A model generated the notes under the pieces. It made no database searches and was not told the origin of the DNA. It saw nothing but the letters and a program-made list of their open reading frames with translations. 64,000 nt of DNA from the NCBI RefSeq assembly GCF_021631985.1, contig NZ_CP070225.1:6324001-6388000 (forward strand), written 5' to 3'. Positions 17,871 to 26,143 of this stretch are shown here, in pieces (within the stretch, counting starts at the first letter, position 1; every line of letters starts with the position of its first letter). Position numbers and translations under genes: made by a program. This stretch comes from Sandaracinus amylolyticus. Its GTDB lineage: Bacteria > Myxococcota_A > Polyangia > Polyangiales > Sandaracinaceae.

Positions 17871-17904
17871 CGCGCGGCGCGACGAGCTCTCGTCGCGCCG
17901 CGCG
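17871..17904 (+). terminator. Terminator hairpin of the protease gene
   Basis: Sixteen perfectly paired bases: CGCGCGGCGCGACGAG (17871-17886) with its complement at 17889-17904, and a 2-base spacer. It sits 17 bp after the stop codon. Confidence 0.75.
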
Positions 17905-17921
17905 TCCTTCTCGAGGACTCG

Positions 17922-18246
17922 CCTACCGTCCGCGCGCTTCGCCCGCTCCCCTCTGGGACCGCGGGACGAGCACTCCAGCAGGGACAAAAATCGGCTCGCC
18001 CGCAGGTCCCTACCGTCCGCGCGCTTCGCCCGCTCCCCTCCGGGACCCGCGGGACGAGCACTCCAGCAGGGACAAAGTCGGCTCGCCCGCAGGTCCCTAC
18101 CGTCCGCGCGCTTCGCGCGCTCCCGTCCGGGACCCGCGGGACGAGCACTCCAGTAGGGACAAAAATCGGCTCGCCCGCAGGTCCCTACCGTCCGCGCGCT
18201 TCGCGCGCTCCCGTACGGGACCTCCGGGACGAGCACTCCGGCAGGT
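17922..18246 (-). repeat. Tandem array of the 84-88 bp stop-codon-associated repeat (3.7 units)
   Basis: Units at 17922-18008, 18009-18095, 18096-18183 and a partial one at 18184-18246, period 87-88 bp. Each unit, read on the minus strand, contains GAGTGCTCGTCCC, a GGACGGGAGCGCGCG block, a hairpin GCGCGCGAAGCGCGC (GGGC variant in two units) and a GGCGAGCCGAT block. The array begins 3 bases after the yihY-like gene's stop codon, in the same orientation as the array that follows the spermidine synthase gene at 45337. Confidence 0.9.
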
Positions 18247-18248
18247 GC

Positions 18249-19244
18249 TCACCGCGCGTACGAGGGCCCGAGCGTGTCGGCCATCGTCGCGCCGCGCTCG
18301 CCCATCGGCGCCGGCTCGCCGACCGTGCTGTCCTTCGCGGTCTGGTGCTCCATCTCCGCGTTGATCTCGGCGCCGAGCAGGATCGCGAAGGCGCTGATGT
18401 AGAACCAGAGCAAGAGCACGATCACGCCGCCGAGCGCGCCATAGGTCTCGTTGTACTTGCCGAAGTTCGACACGTAGAACGAGAAGAGCGCGGTCGCGCC
18501 GAGCCAGACCGCCATCGCGACCACGCCCCCGGGCGTCACCCACCGCCACTTGGCGTGCGTGCGATTCGGCGCGAATCGATAGAGCGCGGAGAGCCCGACC
18601 GTCGCGAGCAGCGCGAGCAGCGGCCAGCGCCCGACGTCGAGCACCCTCTCGACCACGCCTCCGAGCCCGACGTACTCGAAGATCACCGGGAGCACGCCGA
18701 CCGAGAACACCGCGAGCGCGATGAACGCGATCGCGCCGAGCGTCAGCGCGATCGAGAGCGCGCGCAGCTTGAAGAAATTGCGGGTCTCCCGCTCGTCGTA
18801 CGCGATGTTCAGCGCGTCGATCAGCGCGCGCATGCCGCCCGACGCCGCCCAGAGCGCGCCGAGCAGCGACACGACGAGACCGATGCCGAGGCCTTGTCGC
18901 GGCGTGCTCACGATCGCGTGCATCTGCTCGGCGAGGAGCGTGCGCGCGTCGCCGGGGAGCGCGCTCGACATGCTCGCGATCTGTCGCTCGACCTCCGCGG
19001 GATCCGAGACGAGCCCGTAGAGCAGCACCAGCGCGATCAGCGCCGGGAAGATCGCGAGGATCGTCCAGAACGCGACGCTCGCCGCGACGACGGAGATGCG
19101 GTCCTCCTTCATCTCCTTCTTCACGCGGAGCAGCACGTCCTTCCACCCCTTCGCAGGGATCTCGGTGGGACGGTCCGCTTCGCGACCGCGGCCTCGCTCG
19201 AGCGTTGCGTCGTAGCCCTGGGCTCCGTAGGTCGTGTCCGCCAC
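18249..19244 (-). CDS. YihY/virulence factor BrkB family membrane protein
   Basis: A 331-residue inner-membrane protein of the YihY (formerly "RNase BN") family. Seen: a basic N-terminal stretch, then SVVAASVAFWTILAIFPALI (first membrane helix, about residues 52-75), further helices near 110-135, 155-185, 195-215, and the family's late segments ATALFSFYVSNFGKYNETYGALGG and LLLWFYISAFAILLGAEINAE. Members have about six helices and an uncertain transport role. The GTG at 19242-19244 is chosen because GGAGG lies 8 bases upstream. The C-terminal tail (after residue 300) is acidic and family-variable. The repeat array begins immediately after the stop. Confidence 0.88.
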   Translation of the reverse strand: MADTTYGAQGYDATLERGRGREADRPTEIPAKGWKDVLLRVKKEMKEDRISVVAASVAFWTILAIFPALIALVLLYGLVSDPAEVERQIASMSSALPGDARTLLAEQMHAIVSTPRQGLGIGLVVSLLGALWAASGGMRALIDALNIAYDERETRNFFKLRALSIALTLGAIAFIALAVFSVGVLPVIFEYVGLGGVVERVLDVGRWPLLALLATVGLSALYRFAPNRTHAKWRWVTPGGVVAMAVWLGATALFSFYVSNFGKYNETYGALGGVIVLLLWFYISAFAILLGAEINAEMEHQTAKDSTVGEPAPMGERGATMADTLGPSYAR

Positions 19245-19306
19245 GCTGCGCCTCCTCCGAAGACGATGTCGAGACACTGCGCCACACGAAGGCGCGCCTC
19301 TCGAGG

Positions 19307-20479
19307 TCACCGCTGGGAGTTGGCAATCGGTGCGCCACGCGATCGAGCGAGGGGCGCAGCGCCCCGCCGTCGCCGCGCGATCACGATGACGACGACGACG
19401 AGCCCGAGGAGCGCGACGGCGAAGGGCACGCTCTCGCGCAGCACACCGAGCCTCAGCGAGGGCGGCTCGGGCGCGAGCCGACGTGTCGGCCGGGTCGCGG
19501 GCTGCTCGCCGCGATGTGTGCTCGGAGCATCGATCTCGGGCGCGCCCGCGAGCCCGCTCGCGAACGCGGTGGGCGCGAGCGCGGGCCACTCGGGCGCGAT
19601 CACGCCGACGTGGTTGAGCACCTCGCGCTCGACGCCGCGCACGTAGCGCTCCTCGCGACCGCTCGCGTCGCGCCGCACTTCTTCGGTCGCGGCGCCGAGC
19701 GCCAGCTCCCATCGGCCACGGCTCGGCACGTTCACCACGCCGCCCGCGCGCGCCACGTACATCTCGCTCGATCCACCGCCGTCGAGGTTGATCGCGTCGT
19801 GCGCGCCGAGCTCGATCATCGATCGTGCGAGCTCGTAGAGCGTCATCCCGCGGCTGGTCGGACGACGTCCGTCGACCACCACGAGCACGGCGGTGCGGCG
19901 ATCCTCGGAGAGCCCGATCGCGGTGCGCGGCTGTCGCTGGTTCGCGGTCTCGAACGCGTCGAGCGCGGACCGATCGATCGCGCCGGCGCGCACCAGGATC
20001 GGGCGCCCGGACACCGCGTCGCCGAGCGACGCGAGCTCGTCGTCCGCGACCGCTTCGCCGGGTGCGCGCACCAGCGCACGACCCCGGGCATCGATCGCGA
20101 AGAAGCCCATCTCGGGATCGGGCGCCGACGTCGGCCACGCGACACCGCCTCCGATCGCGAGCCCGCGCGGCCTCTGCAGCGCGCCCCAGAAGCCGCCGTT
20201 GATCGCGCCTGCGAGCCCGTGCGTGCGCGCGTGATCGCCGACGGTGGTCCAGCGATCGTCGTAGCGCGTCGCGACGATGCGCACGCCGGGATGCGCGAGC
20301 GAGACGACGAGCGCGTGGAGCTCGGTGGGCGTCGTGGTGGTGCGGAACAGGTAGCGCACGCCCGGGTTCGGCTCGGACCACACGTCGCGCGACTCGGCCG
20401 CACGACGTGGCACCTCCTGCGCGTGCGCCGGGAGCGCGAGGGAGAGGAACGCAACGAGCGCGACGCACGACGCACGCAT
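19307..20479 (-). CDS. Secreted phosphodiester glycosidase family protein (NAGPA-like)
   Basis: A 390-residue exported protein. Signal peptide about residues 1-20 (LVAFLSLALPAHA). The NAGPA-like phosphodiester glycosidase domain covers ~residues 40-245: GAINGGFWG, then GRPILVRAG, RTAIGLSEDRRTAVLVVVDGR and the hallmark NLDGGGSSEM. Family members remove GlcNAc-1-phosphodiester caps from sugars or act on cell-wall glycans; the substrate here is unknown. A C-terminal membrane helix (LGVLRESVPFAVALLGLVV, about 345-370) with a basic tail anchors it. It is divergent from the kinase-like lipoprotein, and the two starts are ~75 bp apart. Confidence 0.88.
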   Translation of the reverse strand: MRASCVALVAFLSLALPAHAQEVPRRAAESRDVWSEPNPGVRYLFRTTTTPTELHALVVSLAHPGVRIVATRYDDRWTTVGDHARTHGLAGAINGGFWGALQRPRGLAIGGGVAWPTSAPDPEMGFFAIDARGRALVRAPGEAVADDELASLGDAVSGRPILVRAGAIDRSALDAFETANQRQPRTAIGLSEDRRTAVLVVVDGRRPTSRGMTLYELARSMIELGAHDAINLDGGGSSEMYVARAGGVVNVPSRGRWELALGAATEEVRRDASGREERYVRGVEREVLNHVGVIAPEWPALAPTAFASGLAGAPEIDAPSTHRGEQPATRPTRRLAPEPPSLRLGVLRESVPFAVALLGLVVVVIVIARRRRGAAPLARSRGAPIANSQR

Positions 20480-20555
20480 GTCGCGACGACCTCAGTGCAA
20501 CCGACGTGCGTGGCCCGCGCGCTGCACCGAGCGCACGTCCGTGCCGACGTTTCGC

Positions 20556-21776
20556 ATGGATCCGCTCGCATCGCGCGCATCGCGCGCGTCCCGATGGACA
20601 CGAACGCGCGGATGCGCGACCGCGATCGTGATCACGCTGCTCGTGATCGGATGCGAGCCCGAGCCCAACTCCGACGCGCTCGCGCTCGCGCTCGCGCCCG
20701 CGCCCGCGCCCGCCCTCGCCCCCGCACCCGCCCTCGCCCCCGCACCCGCCCTCGCCCTCGCCCTCGCCCCCGCACCCGCCCTCGCCCCCGCCCCCGCACC
20801 CGCCCCCGCCCTCGCCCCCGCTCTCTCCCCCGCCGATCAGGCCCTGCGCGCTCGCCTCGCGACCGCACCGATCACGACGGTCGAGCGCGGACACGGCGGA
20901 CGCAGCCTCGCGTTCCGCGTCACCCTCGAGGACGGAACGCGCGCGTACTTCAAGCCCGAGCAGACCTTCTCGGGCACTCACTGGTACGCCGAGATCGCGG
21001 CGCACCATCTCGATCGCGCGCTCGGGCTCGATCGCACGCCCATCGTCGTCGGTCGTCGCATCGCGTGGTCGCTCCTCGCGCCCGCCGCCGAGGGCGACTC
21101 GCGGGTGCCCGAGATCGTCGTCGCCGAGGACGGCACGGTGCGCGGCGCGATGGTCGCGTGGATCGAAGAGCGCCTCGTGCCACTGCGCGCACCAGCAGGA
21201 TGGGAGCGCTGGATCACGATCGACGACCCACCCGCGATCTCCCCGTTCCAACAAGCGCGCGCGTGGCACCGAGCGCGCGCGACGACGCCCGATCCCGACG
21301 AGCTCGAAGCGCGCGACGAGCCCGCGCCCGACGCGCCCGACGCATCGACCGAGCCCGTCGCCGCGCTCGAGCCCGACGTGCCCTCGCGACCCGCCGAGCT
21401 CAGCGACCTCGTGCTCTTCGACTTCCTCGTGCACAACGTCGATCGCTGGAGCAGCAACTCGACGAACGTGCGCACCCGCGGCGAGCACGGCCCGCTCGTG
21501 TTCCTCGATCAAGCCGCAGGCTTCTCACCGCGACGCGCGCGCCTCACGCTGCTCGACGAGCGCCTCGCCGCGACGCAGCGGGTCCGCCGCCGCACCATCG
21601 AGGCAATTCGCACGCTCGATCTCGATGCGTACGCCGCGACGCTCGCGCGCGATCCGCTCGCGCCCATCCTCGACGAGCGGCAGCTCGCGCACCTCGCGGA
21701 GCGACGACGGGCGCTGCTCGATCACGTCGACGCATTGGTCGAAAATCACGGTGAAACTGCGGTGTACGCGTGGTGA
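20556..21776 (+). CDS. Secreted lipoprotein with FAM20/four-jointed-like kinase fold
   Basis: Putative exported lipoprotein kinase, 406 residues. Order: lipoprotein signal TAIVITLLVIGCEPEP, an Ala/Pro tandem linker (about residues 42-92), then a kinase-fold domain. Motifs match the secreted FAM20/four-jointed and related atypical kinases: Lys in AYFKPEQ, Glu in WYAEIAAHHLDRALGL, the catalytic Asp in LFDFLVHNVDRW and a metal-binding Asp in LVFLDQAAGF. The final DxG motif is altered to DQAAGF. Such kinases phosphorylate secreted proteins or sugars; whether this one is active is inferred only. The ATG at 20556 gives a compact signal peptide. Ends just before the M23 peptidase gene on the same strand. 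Confidence 0.72.
   Translation: MDPLASRASRASRWTRTRGCATAIVITLLVIGCEPEPNSDALALALAPAPAPALAPAPALAPAPALALALAPAPALAPAPAPAPALAPALSPADQALRARLATAPITTVERGHGGRSLAFRVTLEDGTRAYFKPEQTFSGTHWYAEIAAHHLDRALGLDRTPIVVGRRIAWSLLAPAAEGDSRVPEIVVAEDGTVRGAMVAWIEERLVPLRAPAGWERWITIDDPPAISPFQQARAWHRARATTPDPDELEARDEPAPDAPDASTEPVAALEPDVPSRPAELSDLVLFDFLVHNVDRWSSNSTNVRTRGEHGPLVFLDQAAGFSPRRARLTLLDERLAATQRVRRRTIEAIRTLDLDAYAATLARDPLAPILDERQLAHLAERRRALLDHVDALVENHGETAVYAW
20679..20830 (+). repeat. GC-rich Ala/Pro/Leu codon repeat in kinase-like gene
   Basis: Tandem degenerate repeats of GCCCTCGCCCCCGCACCC-like units encoding the Ala-Pro tether after the lipobox. Purely C/G with little A/T, hence prone to slippage and length variation between strains. 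Confidence 0.8.
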
Positions 21777-21847
21777 CTTCATTTGAGCACAAACTTTCTC
21801 GATCCCCATTCCGTCGCGCGACGAGGCTCGTGTAGCGTCGATCGCGC

Positions 21848-22708
21848 ATGAGAAACGACGCGTGTCGGTGCCTCACGATCGCCCTCGCGCTCTCCGTTCT
21901 CCTCGTCGCCGATCCATTCACCGCGAGCGCACAGGAGCTCGATCGGCTCGGGCGCGTGGTGCTCGCGGATCGCGTTCCAGAAGCGTGGCTCTCGGACGCG
22001 TCCGACGCGTTCCCGTTGCAGCCCGCACGACAGCGCCGCCGCATGCCGCGTCAGTGCCGCACGCGCGGCGGCTATCGACGTTTCTGCCAGGGCGAGCGTC
22101 GCGTGCCCACGCCGCACGGTGCCGCCGCGGCGCTCGCGGAGCACCTCGGGCTCGGTGTGCGCGCGACCGCGATGCACGTGATGCACGCGCGTCCGTTCGA
22201 CGAGTGGCTCGCGGCGGTGCGCGACCTCGACGTCGACGAGCACCTCACGTTCCCGGTGCCCTCGGGCTATCTCGGTCGTCGCTTCGGCTTCACGCGCGAC
22301 GCAGGCCTCGCGCATCGTCGCCACGACGGCGTCGACATCGGCGCGCCCGAGGGCGATCCCGTGGTCGCCGCGCGCGACGGGCTCGTGGTCTACAGCGACG
22401 ACGGCCTCACCGGCATGGGCAACGTCGTGATCCTCCTGCACCAGGACGGCGCCTCGACGCTCTACGCGCACTGCCGCGCGACGCACGTGTTCGCGGGCCA
22501 GTACGTCGAGCGCGGCGAGGTCATCGGAGAGGTCGGCGAGACCGGCTTCGCGAACGCGCCGCACCTGCACTTCGAGTGGCGACAGCGCGGCTGGGTGCGC
22601 GATCCTTCACGCCGCTTCATCCGTCGCGATCGCGACCCCGCGCTCGCGATGTTCCCGCTGCCCGCAGCGGTGACCGGCGCTCGCGATCACGAGGACGACG
22701 AGACCTGA
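21848..22708 (+). CDS. Secreted M23-family metallopeptidase
   Basis: Peptidoglycan endopeptidase of the LytM/M23 family, 286 residues, exported by an N-terminal signal peptide (IALALSVLLVADPFTASA, cleavage about residue 28). The catalytic domain covers ~160-260. Zinc ligands: His and Asp in RRHDGVDIG, the central strand LYAHC and the late HLHFEW. The region between signal peptide and domain (30-130) is Arg-rich with several Cys and is not recognised. The tail is acidic (DHEDDET). It follows the kinase-like lipoprotein by 71 bp in the same direction, so it may share its transcript. Confidence 0.9.
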   Translation: MRNDACRCLTIALALSVLLVADPFTASAQELDRLGRVVLADRVPEAWLSDASDAFPLQPARQRRRMPRQCRTRGGYRRFCQGERRVPTPHGAAAALAEHLGLGVRATAMHVMHARPFDEWLAAVRDLDVDEHLTFPVPSGYLGRRFGFTRDAGLAHRRHDGVDIGAPEGDPVVAARDGLVVYSDDGLTGMGNVVILLHQDGASTLYAHCRATHVFAGQYVERGEVIGEVGETGFANAPHLHFEWRQRGWVRDPSRRFIRRDRDPALAMFPLPAAVTGARDHEDDET

Positions 22709-22867
22709 TCGGGCGCGCCCCGGAAATTCGACCGCAGAGGTCTTCTCGCTGCGCGCGACATCGCGTCCACGAAGGGACTCTCCTGAGCCAATCGAGGTCT
22801 TGTCATGTCGAGCGAGGGCTCCATGATGCGGGCCTCGATCACCTACCCCGAAGTGGAGGATCTCTTC

Positions 22868-23332
22868 ATGCGAAACGCCAGCATCGCCCTCGTCCTCGCC
22901 GCGCTCGTCGGATGCGGTGGCTCGTCGTCGTCGACCACCGAGACCGCCGAGGCCGAGACCACCACGAGCGGCAGCGAGGCGCAGCCGAGCTTCGCGCAGA
23001 TCACCGTCGACGAGGTCGCGACCGCGATCACCGCGGCCGACGGCTCCGTCGCGGTGTTCGACGCCAACTCGCGCGAGACCTACGACGAGCACCACGTGCC
23101 GGGCGCGACGTGGGTCGACTACGACGCCGTCACCGCGGAGCAGCTGCCCGCCGATCACGCGACGCAGCTCGTGTTCTATTGCGCGAACGAGCAGTGCTCG
23201 GCGAGCCACGTCGCGGCGGAGACCGCGTCGAGCCTCGGCTACACGAACGTCGCGGTCATGGGCGCGGGCATCCAGGGCTGGATCGCCGCGGGCAAGCCGG
23301 TCGAGGGCGCGGGCGCGCCCGCGGCCGAGTGA
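22868..23332 (+). CDS. Rhodanese-domain lipoprotein
   Basis: A 154-residue envelope protein: lipobox LAALVGCGG (Cys about residue 17), a Ser/Thr/Glu-rich tether (SSSTTETAEAETTT), then a single rhodanese domain. Seen: ITVDEVATAI, VFDANSRETYDEHHVPGATW, and an active-site loop YCANEQC with Cys in the usual sulfur-transfer position, followed by a helix and ending GWIAAGKPV. It probably transfers sulfane sulfur or acts as a persulfide-linked scaffold in the periplasm. The ATG at 22868 has GGAGG upstream and is preferred over longer in-frame starts. It ends in a strong 13-bp hairpin terminator. Confidence 0.88.
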   Translation: MRNASIALVLAALVGCGGSSSSTTETAEAETTTSGSEAQPSFAQITVDEVATAITAADGSVAVFDANSRETYDEHHVPGATWVDYDAVTAEQLPADHATQLVFYCANEQCSASHVAAETASSLGYTNVAVMGAGIQGWIAAGKPVEGAGAPAAE

Positions 23333-23354
23333 TCGACGCGACACGATCGAACGA

Positions 23355-23385
23355 GAGCCCGGAGCGCGCGATGCGCTCCGGGCTC
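23355..23385 (+). terminator. Terminator hairpin after rhodanese gene
   Basis: GAGCCCGGAGCGC (23355-23367) pairs perfectly with GCGCTCCGGGCTC (23373-23385) across a 5-base loop. A pyrimidine-rich TTCGCTCTTC follows. It separates the rhodanese gene from the TetR regulator. Confidence 0.8.
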
Positions 23386-23414
23386 TTCGCTCTTCATCCA
23401 CTATGCTGCGCGCG

Positions 23415-24080
23415 ATGAAGCGCACGCCGCGCAAGGCCGCTCCGAGCAAGCCGCCCGAGCGCGCCTATCACCACGGAGATCTCCCGAGCGCGATGATCGA
23501 AGCGGCGCTCGCGCTGATCGCCGAGGAGGGCGAGGACGCGCTCTCGCTGCGCGGAGTCGCGCGTCGCGTCGGCGTCGATCACAGCGCGGCATACCGGCAC
23601 TTCGAGGACAAGCGCGCGCTGCTCGCAGCGATCGCCGAGCGCGGCTTCCGCGATCTCACCGCGAAGATCCGCGAGGCCGTCGCCGTCGTGCCGGAGAGCG
23701 ATCCGCCGGCGCGACTCATGGCGCTCGCCGATGCGTACGTGCAGTTCGCGCTCGATCGCCCCGCGCACTTCCGCGTGATGCTCGGGCCGCGCTTGAACGA
23801 GGACGAGCGCTTCCCTTCGCTCGAGGCCGCGGTCGCCGACGCGTTCGGCGTGCTCAAGTCGCTGATCGCCGACGGCATCGCCCGCGGCGCGCTCGAGGAC
23901 GTGCCGGTGCTCGGCGCGGCGGGCGCGGTGTGGTCCTCGGCGCACGGGTTCGCAGTGCTCCTGCTCGGCAAGCGCATCCCGATCCGACGCGAGCGCGTGA
24001 AGGCGTACATGGGCGAGATCGTCGGCCCGGTGGTGCGCGGCCTCGAGCGTCGCGATCGCCCGCTCGGCACGCCGGGCTGA
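23415..24080 (+). CDS. TetR/AcrR family transcriptional regulator
   Basis: A 221-residue one-component repressor. The N-terminal basic tail leads into a TetR HTH domain (about 22-65) with ALALIAEEGEDALSLRGVARRVGVDHSAAYRHFEDKR split over a recognition helix GVDHSAAYRHF; the ligand-binding C-terminal domain resembles the TetR_C_33/WHG group. The start ATG 23415 is preferred over ATG 23403. Its target is unknown; the preceding rhodanese gene and the following ExbD gene are candidates, though a strong terminator lies between it and the rhodanese gene. Confidence 0.9.
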   Translation: MKRTPRKAAPSKPPERAYHHGDLPSAMIEAALALIAEEGEDALSLRGVARRVGVDHSAAYRHFEDKRALLAAIAERGFRDLTAKIREAVAVVPESDPPARLMALADAYVQFALDRPAHFRVMLGPRLNEDERFPSLEAAVADAFGVLKSLIADGIARGALEDVPVLGAAGAVWSSAHGFAVLLLGKRIPIRRERVKAYMGEIVGPVVRGLERRDRPLGTPG

Positions 24081-24123
24081 TCTTCTCGGGAACCCGCGGG
24101 CGCGGCGCGCGGTCGTAGCGCGC

Positions 24124-24585
24124 ATGGCATCGATCTCGACCGGCTCCTCGCACGGTGGCAAGCGCGCGCTCGATCACGACGTGCCGCTCGTGCCGTTCAT
24201 CGATCTCCTGCTCTGCTGCGTGATGTTCCTGCTGGTGACCGCGGTGTGGAACCGACTCGCCGCGATGCAGGCGAGCACACTCGTGCCGAGCCAGGAGTCG
24301 GAGATCGTCGCGCCTCCCGACGCGCCCTCGCTCACCGTGCTGCTGCGCGCGGATCGCTACGTCGTCGCGAGCGCAGCGGGTGATCGCGTCGAGCTGCCGT
24401 TCGCGAGCGGCGCGTCCGATCCCGAGGCGCTGCGCGCGCATCTCGCGCTGCGCCGCGCATCGAGCGCGGACGACGTGCTCGTGAGCGCCGACGACGGCAT
24501 CGCGTACGCGACCGTGATCGAGACGATGGACGCGATCGCGTCGGCCGGTTTCGGAGACGTCGCGATCGCCGACGTTCGCTTCTGA
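24124..24585 (+). CDS. ExbD/TolR-like protein (orphan)
   Basis: A 153-residue single-pass protein. A cytoplasmic His/basic N-terminus is followed by a membrane helix with conserved Asp and Cys-Cys (VPFIDLLLCCVMFLLVTAV, about residues 22-40), then a periplasmic domain (from about 60) with the ExbD-type pattern VLLRADRYVVAS and ATVIETMDAIASAGF. As with the paralogue at 13416, no exbB/tolQ-like neighbour is present. It may plug into a motility or TonB-like complex, but this is inference from the family. Confidence 0.8.
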   Translation: MASISTGSSHGGKRALDHDVPLVPFIDLLLCCVMFLLVTAVWNRLAAMQASTLVPSQESEIVAPPDAPSLTVLLRADRYVVASAAGDRVELPFASGASDPEALRAHLALRRASSADDVLVSADDGIAYATVIETMDAIASAGFGDVAIADVRF

Positions 24586-24645
24586 TCGCTTGACGCTGGT
24601 GCCCGCCCAGCCCAATGTCACCAGTGGTGACATGAGGAGGCGAGC

Positions 24646-25092
24646 ATGAGCGTGCAGGCAGTCCAGCAGGCGATCGCAGGCGTTCCGTTCAATGCGTTCC
24701 TCGGGCTCGAGGTGATCGAGGCGGAGCCCGGTCGCGCGGCGGTGAAGCTGCCCGACGTGCCCTCGCTCAAGAACCACGTCGGCGGTCCGCACGCCGCGGC
24801 GATGTACGCGGCGGCCGAGGCCGCGTCGGGCGCGGTCGTGTTCTCCGTGTTCGCCGATCGCCTCGGCGAGGTATTGCCGCTGCTCGCGGGCGCGAGCGTC
24901 GACTACCGCAAGCTCGCGATGGGCGCGGCGGTCGCGCGCGCCGAGCTCGCGACGACGCGCGAGGCCGTGCTCGATGCGCTCGCGACGAGCCCGAAGGGCG
25001 CGGAGGTGCCGGTGCGCGTGGTGATCGAGGACGGCGCGGGGCGCGCGGTCGCGGAGATGAGCGCGCGCTGGTTCCTGCGCAAGAACGGCTAG
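24646..25092 (+). CDS. DUF4442 (hotdog-fold) thioesterase-like protein
   Basis: A 148-residue hotdog protein of the DUF4442/PaaI-like group. Seen: PFNAFLGLEVIEAEPGRAAVKLP, NHVGGPHAAAMYAAAEAASG with the conserved Asn-His and Ala-rich helix, and a late ARAELATTREAV strand. Acyl-CoA thioesterase activity is likely, substrate unknown. The ATG at 24646 has a GAGGAGG-like site seven bases upstream. Its last 4 bases overlap the stop of the convergent dehalogenase-like gene (25089-25092). Confidence 0.85.
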   Translation: MSVQAVQQAIAGVPFNAFLGLEVIEAEPGRAAVKLPDVPSLKNHVGGPHAAAMYAAAEAASGAVVFSVFADRLGEVLPLLAGASVDYRKLAMGAAVARAELATTREAVLDALATSPKGAEVPVRVVIEDGAGRAVAEMSARWFLRKNG

Positions 25093-26003
25093 ACGCCGGC
25101 GACGGAGCGGATCGCGTGCGCGAGCTCGTCGGGCACTTCTTCCTGGAGGAAGTGCCCGGCGCTCGTGACCTCGACGCTCGCCTGCGGCAACGCTTCGCGA
25201 TGTCGCGCGAGCGCGCGCCCGAGGATCGGATCGCGCTCGCCCCACACCAGCGCGGCGGGCCCGCGATACGCGCGCACGAACGCGCCGAGCCGATCGAGGA
25301 ACGGCACCGACGGATGATCCTCGCGGTCGGGCACCATGCGCGCGAGCCCGAGCGGCGCCGCGCGATCACTCCAGCGTCGCAGCGGCCACGCATAGGCCGC
25401 CTTCTCGCGCGAGCCGATCGATCGCGGATCGCCCTGCACGCGATGGAGGATCGGCACCGGGAACAGCGCGCCGCGGAACGCGAGGTCGCTCGCGATCGGC
25501 ATGTGCGAGAAGCGATGGAACGCGGTGGTGCGGAACGGGCGCTTCGGCTCGAGCACCGCGGTGTTGCCGAGCACGAGGCCGCGCAGGAAGTCGGGGCGCG
25601 ACGACGAGCGGAGCATCGCCGCGCCGACCCCGATCGGTCCGCCCCAGTCCTGCGCCGCGATCACCGCGCCCTCGAGCTCGAGCGCGTCGAGCAGGCTCGC
25701 GATCGCCTGCGCGTGCACGTCGAGGCGATGGTCGCTCGGGAGACGAAGCTTGTCGGAGAGCCCGAGCCCGAGGAGGTCGGGCGCGATGATGCGCAAGCCG
25801 CCGCGATCGCGCAGCCGCGCGATCACCTTGCGCCAGAGGAAGCACCACGTCGGGTTGCCGTGCATCAGCACGACGGGTGTGCCCGCGCCCTCGTCGACGA
25901 AGTGGATGCGGCGACCGTCGATGCGCGCGACGCGACGCCGGAAGGGCAGCTCGTTCTCCAGCCAGCGCGGGAGCGCCGGCGCGTCCTCGAAGATCGCGCT
26001 CAT
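25089..26003 (-). CDS. Alpha/beta hydrolase, haloalkane dehalogenase-like
   Basis: A 304-residue alpha/beta hydrolase. Seen: the oxyanion motif MHGNPTW (about residue 46), the nucleophile elbow AQDWGG with Asp (about residue 118), the cap-region RFSHMPIA, and a catalytic His in SAGHFLQEE. The Asp nucleophile and NPTW oxyanion hole are characteristic of haloalkane dehalogenases, though esterase or epoxide hydrolase relatives share them; the halide-binding Trp next to Asp (DWGG) is present. Cytoplasmic. It is divergent from the methyltransferase at 26144 and converges on the thioesterase with a 4-bp overlap. Confidence 0.88.
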   Translation of the reverse strand: MSAIFEDAPALPRWLENELPFRRRVARIDGRRIHFVDEGAGTPVVLMHGNPTWCFLWRKVIARLRDRGGLRIIAPDLLGLGLSDKLRLPSDHRLDVHAQAIASLLDALELEGAVIAAQDWGGPIGVGAAMLRSSSRPDFLRGLVLGNTAVLEPKRPFRTTAFHRFSHMPIASDLAFRGALFPVPILHRVQGDPRSIGSREKAAYAWPLRRWSDRAAPLGLARMVPDREDHPSVPFLDRLGAFVRAYRGPAALVWGERDPILGRALARHREALPQASVEVTSAGHFLQEEVPDELAHAIRSVAGV

Positions 26004-26143
26004 CGTAGATCCTCATCTCGTTCCGGCCGGAGCCGGCGGTCGTCGAGACCTCCGTGCGCTCCCGACGGTCGTTCACATCGCGGCACGACGCAACCTCCGG
26101 GCTGCTCCTCGACACGGCGGAACCGGGGCATCACGTGTCGTGC

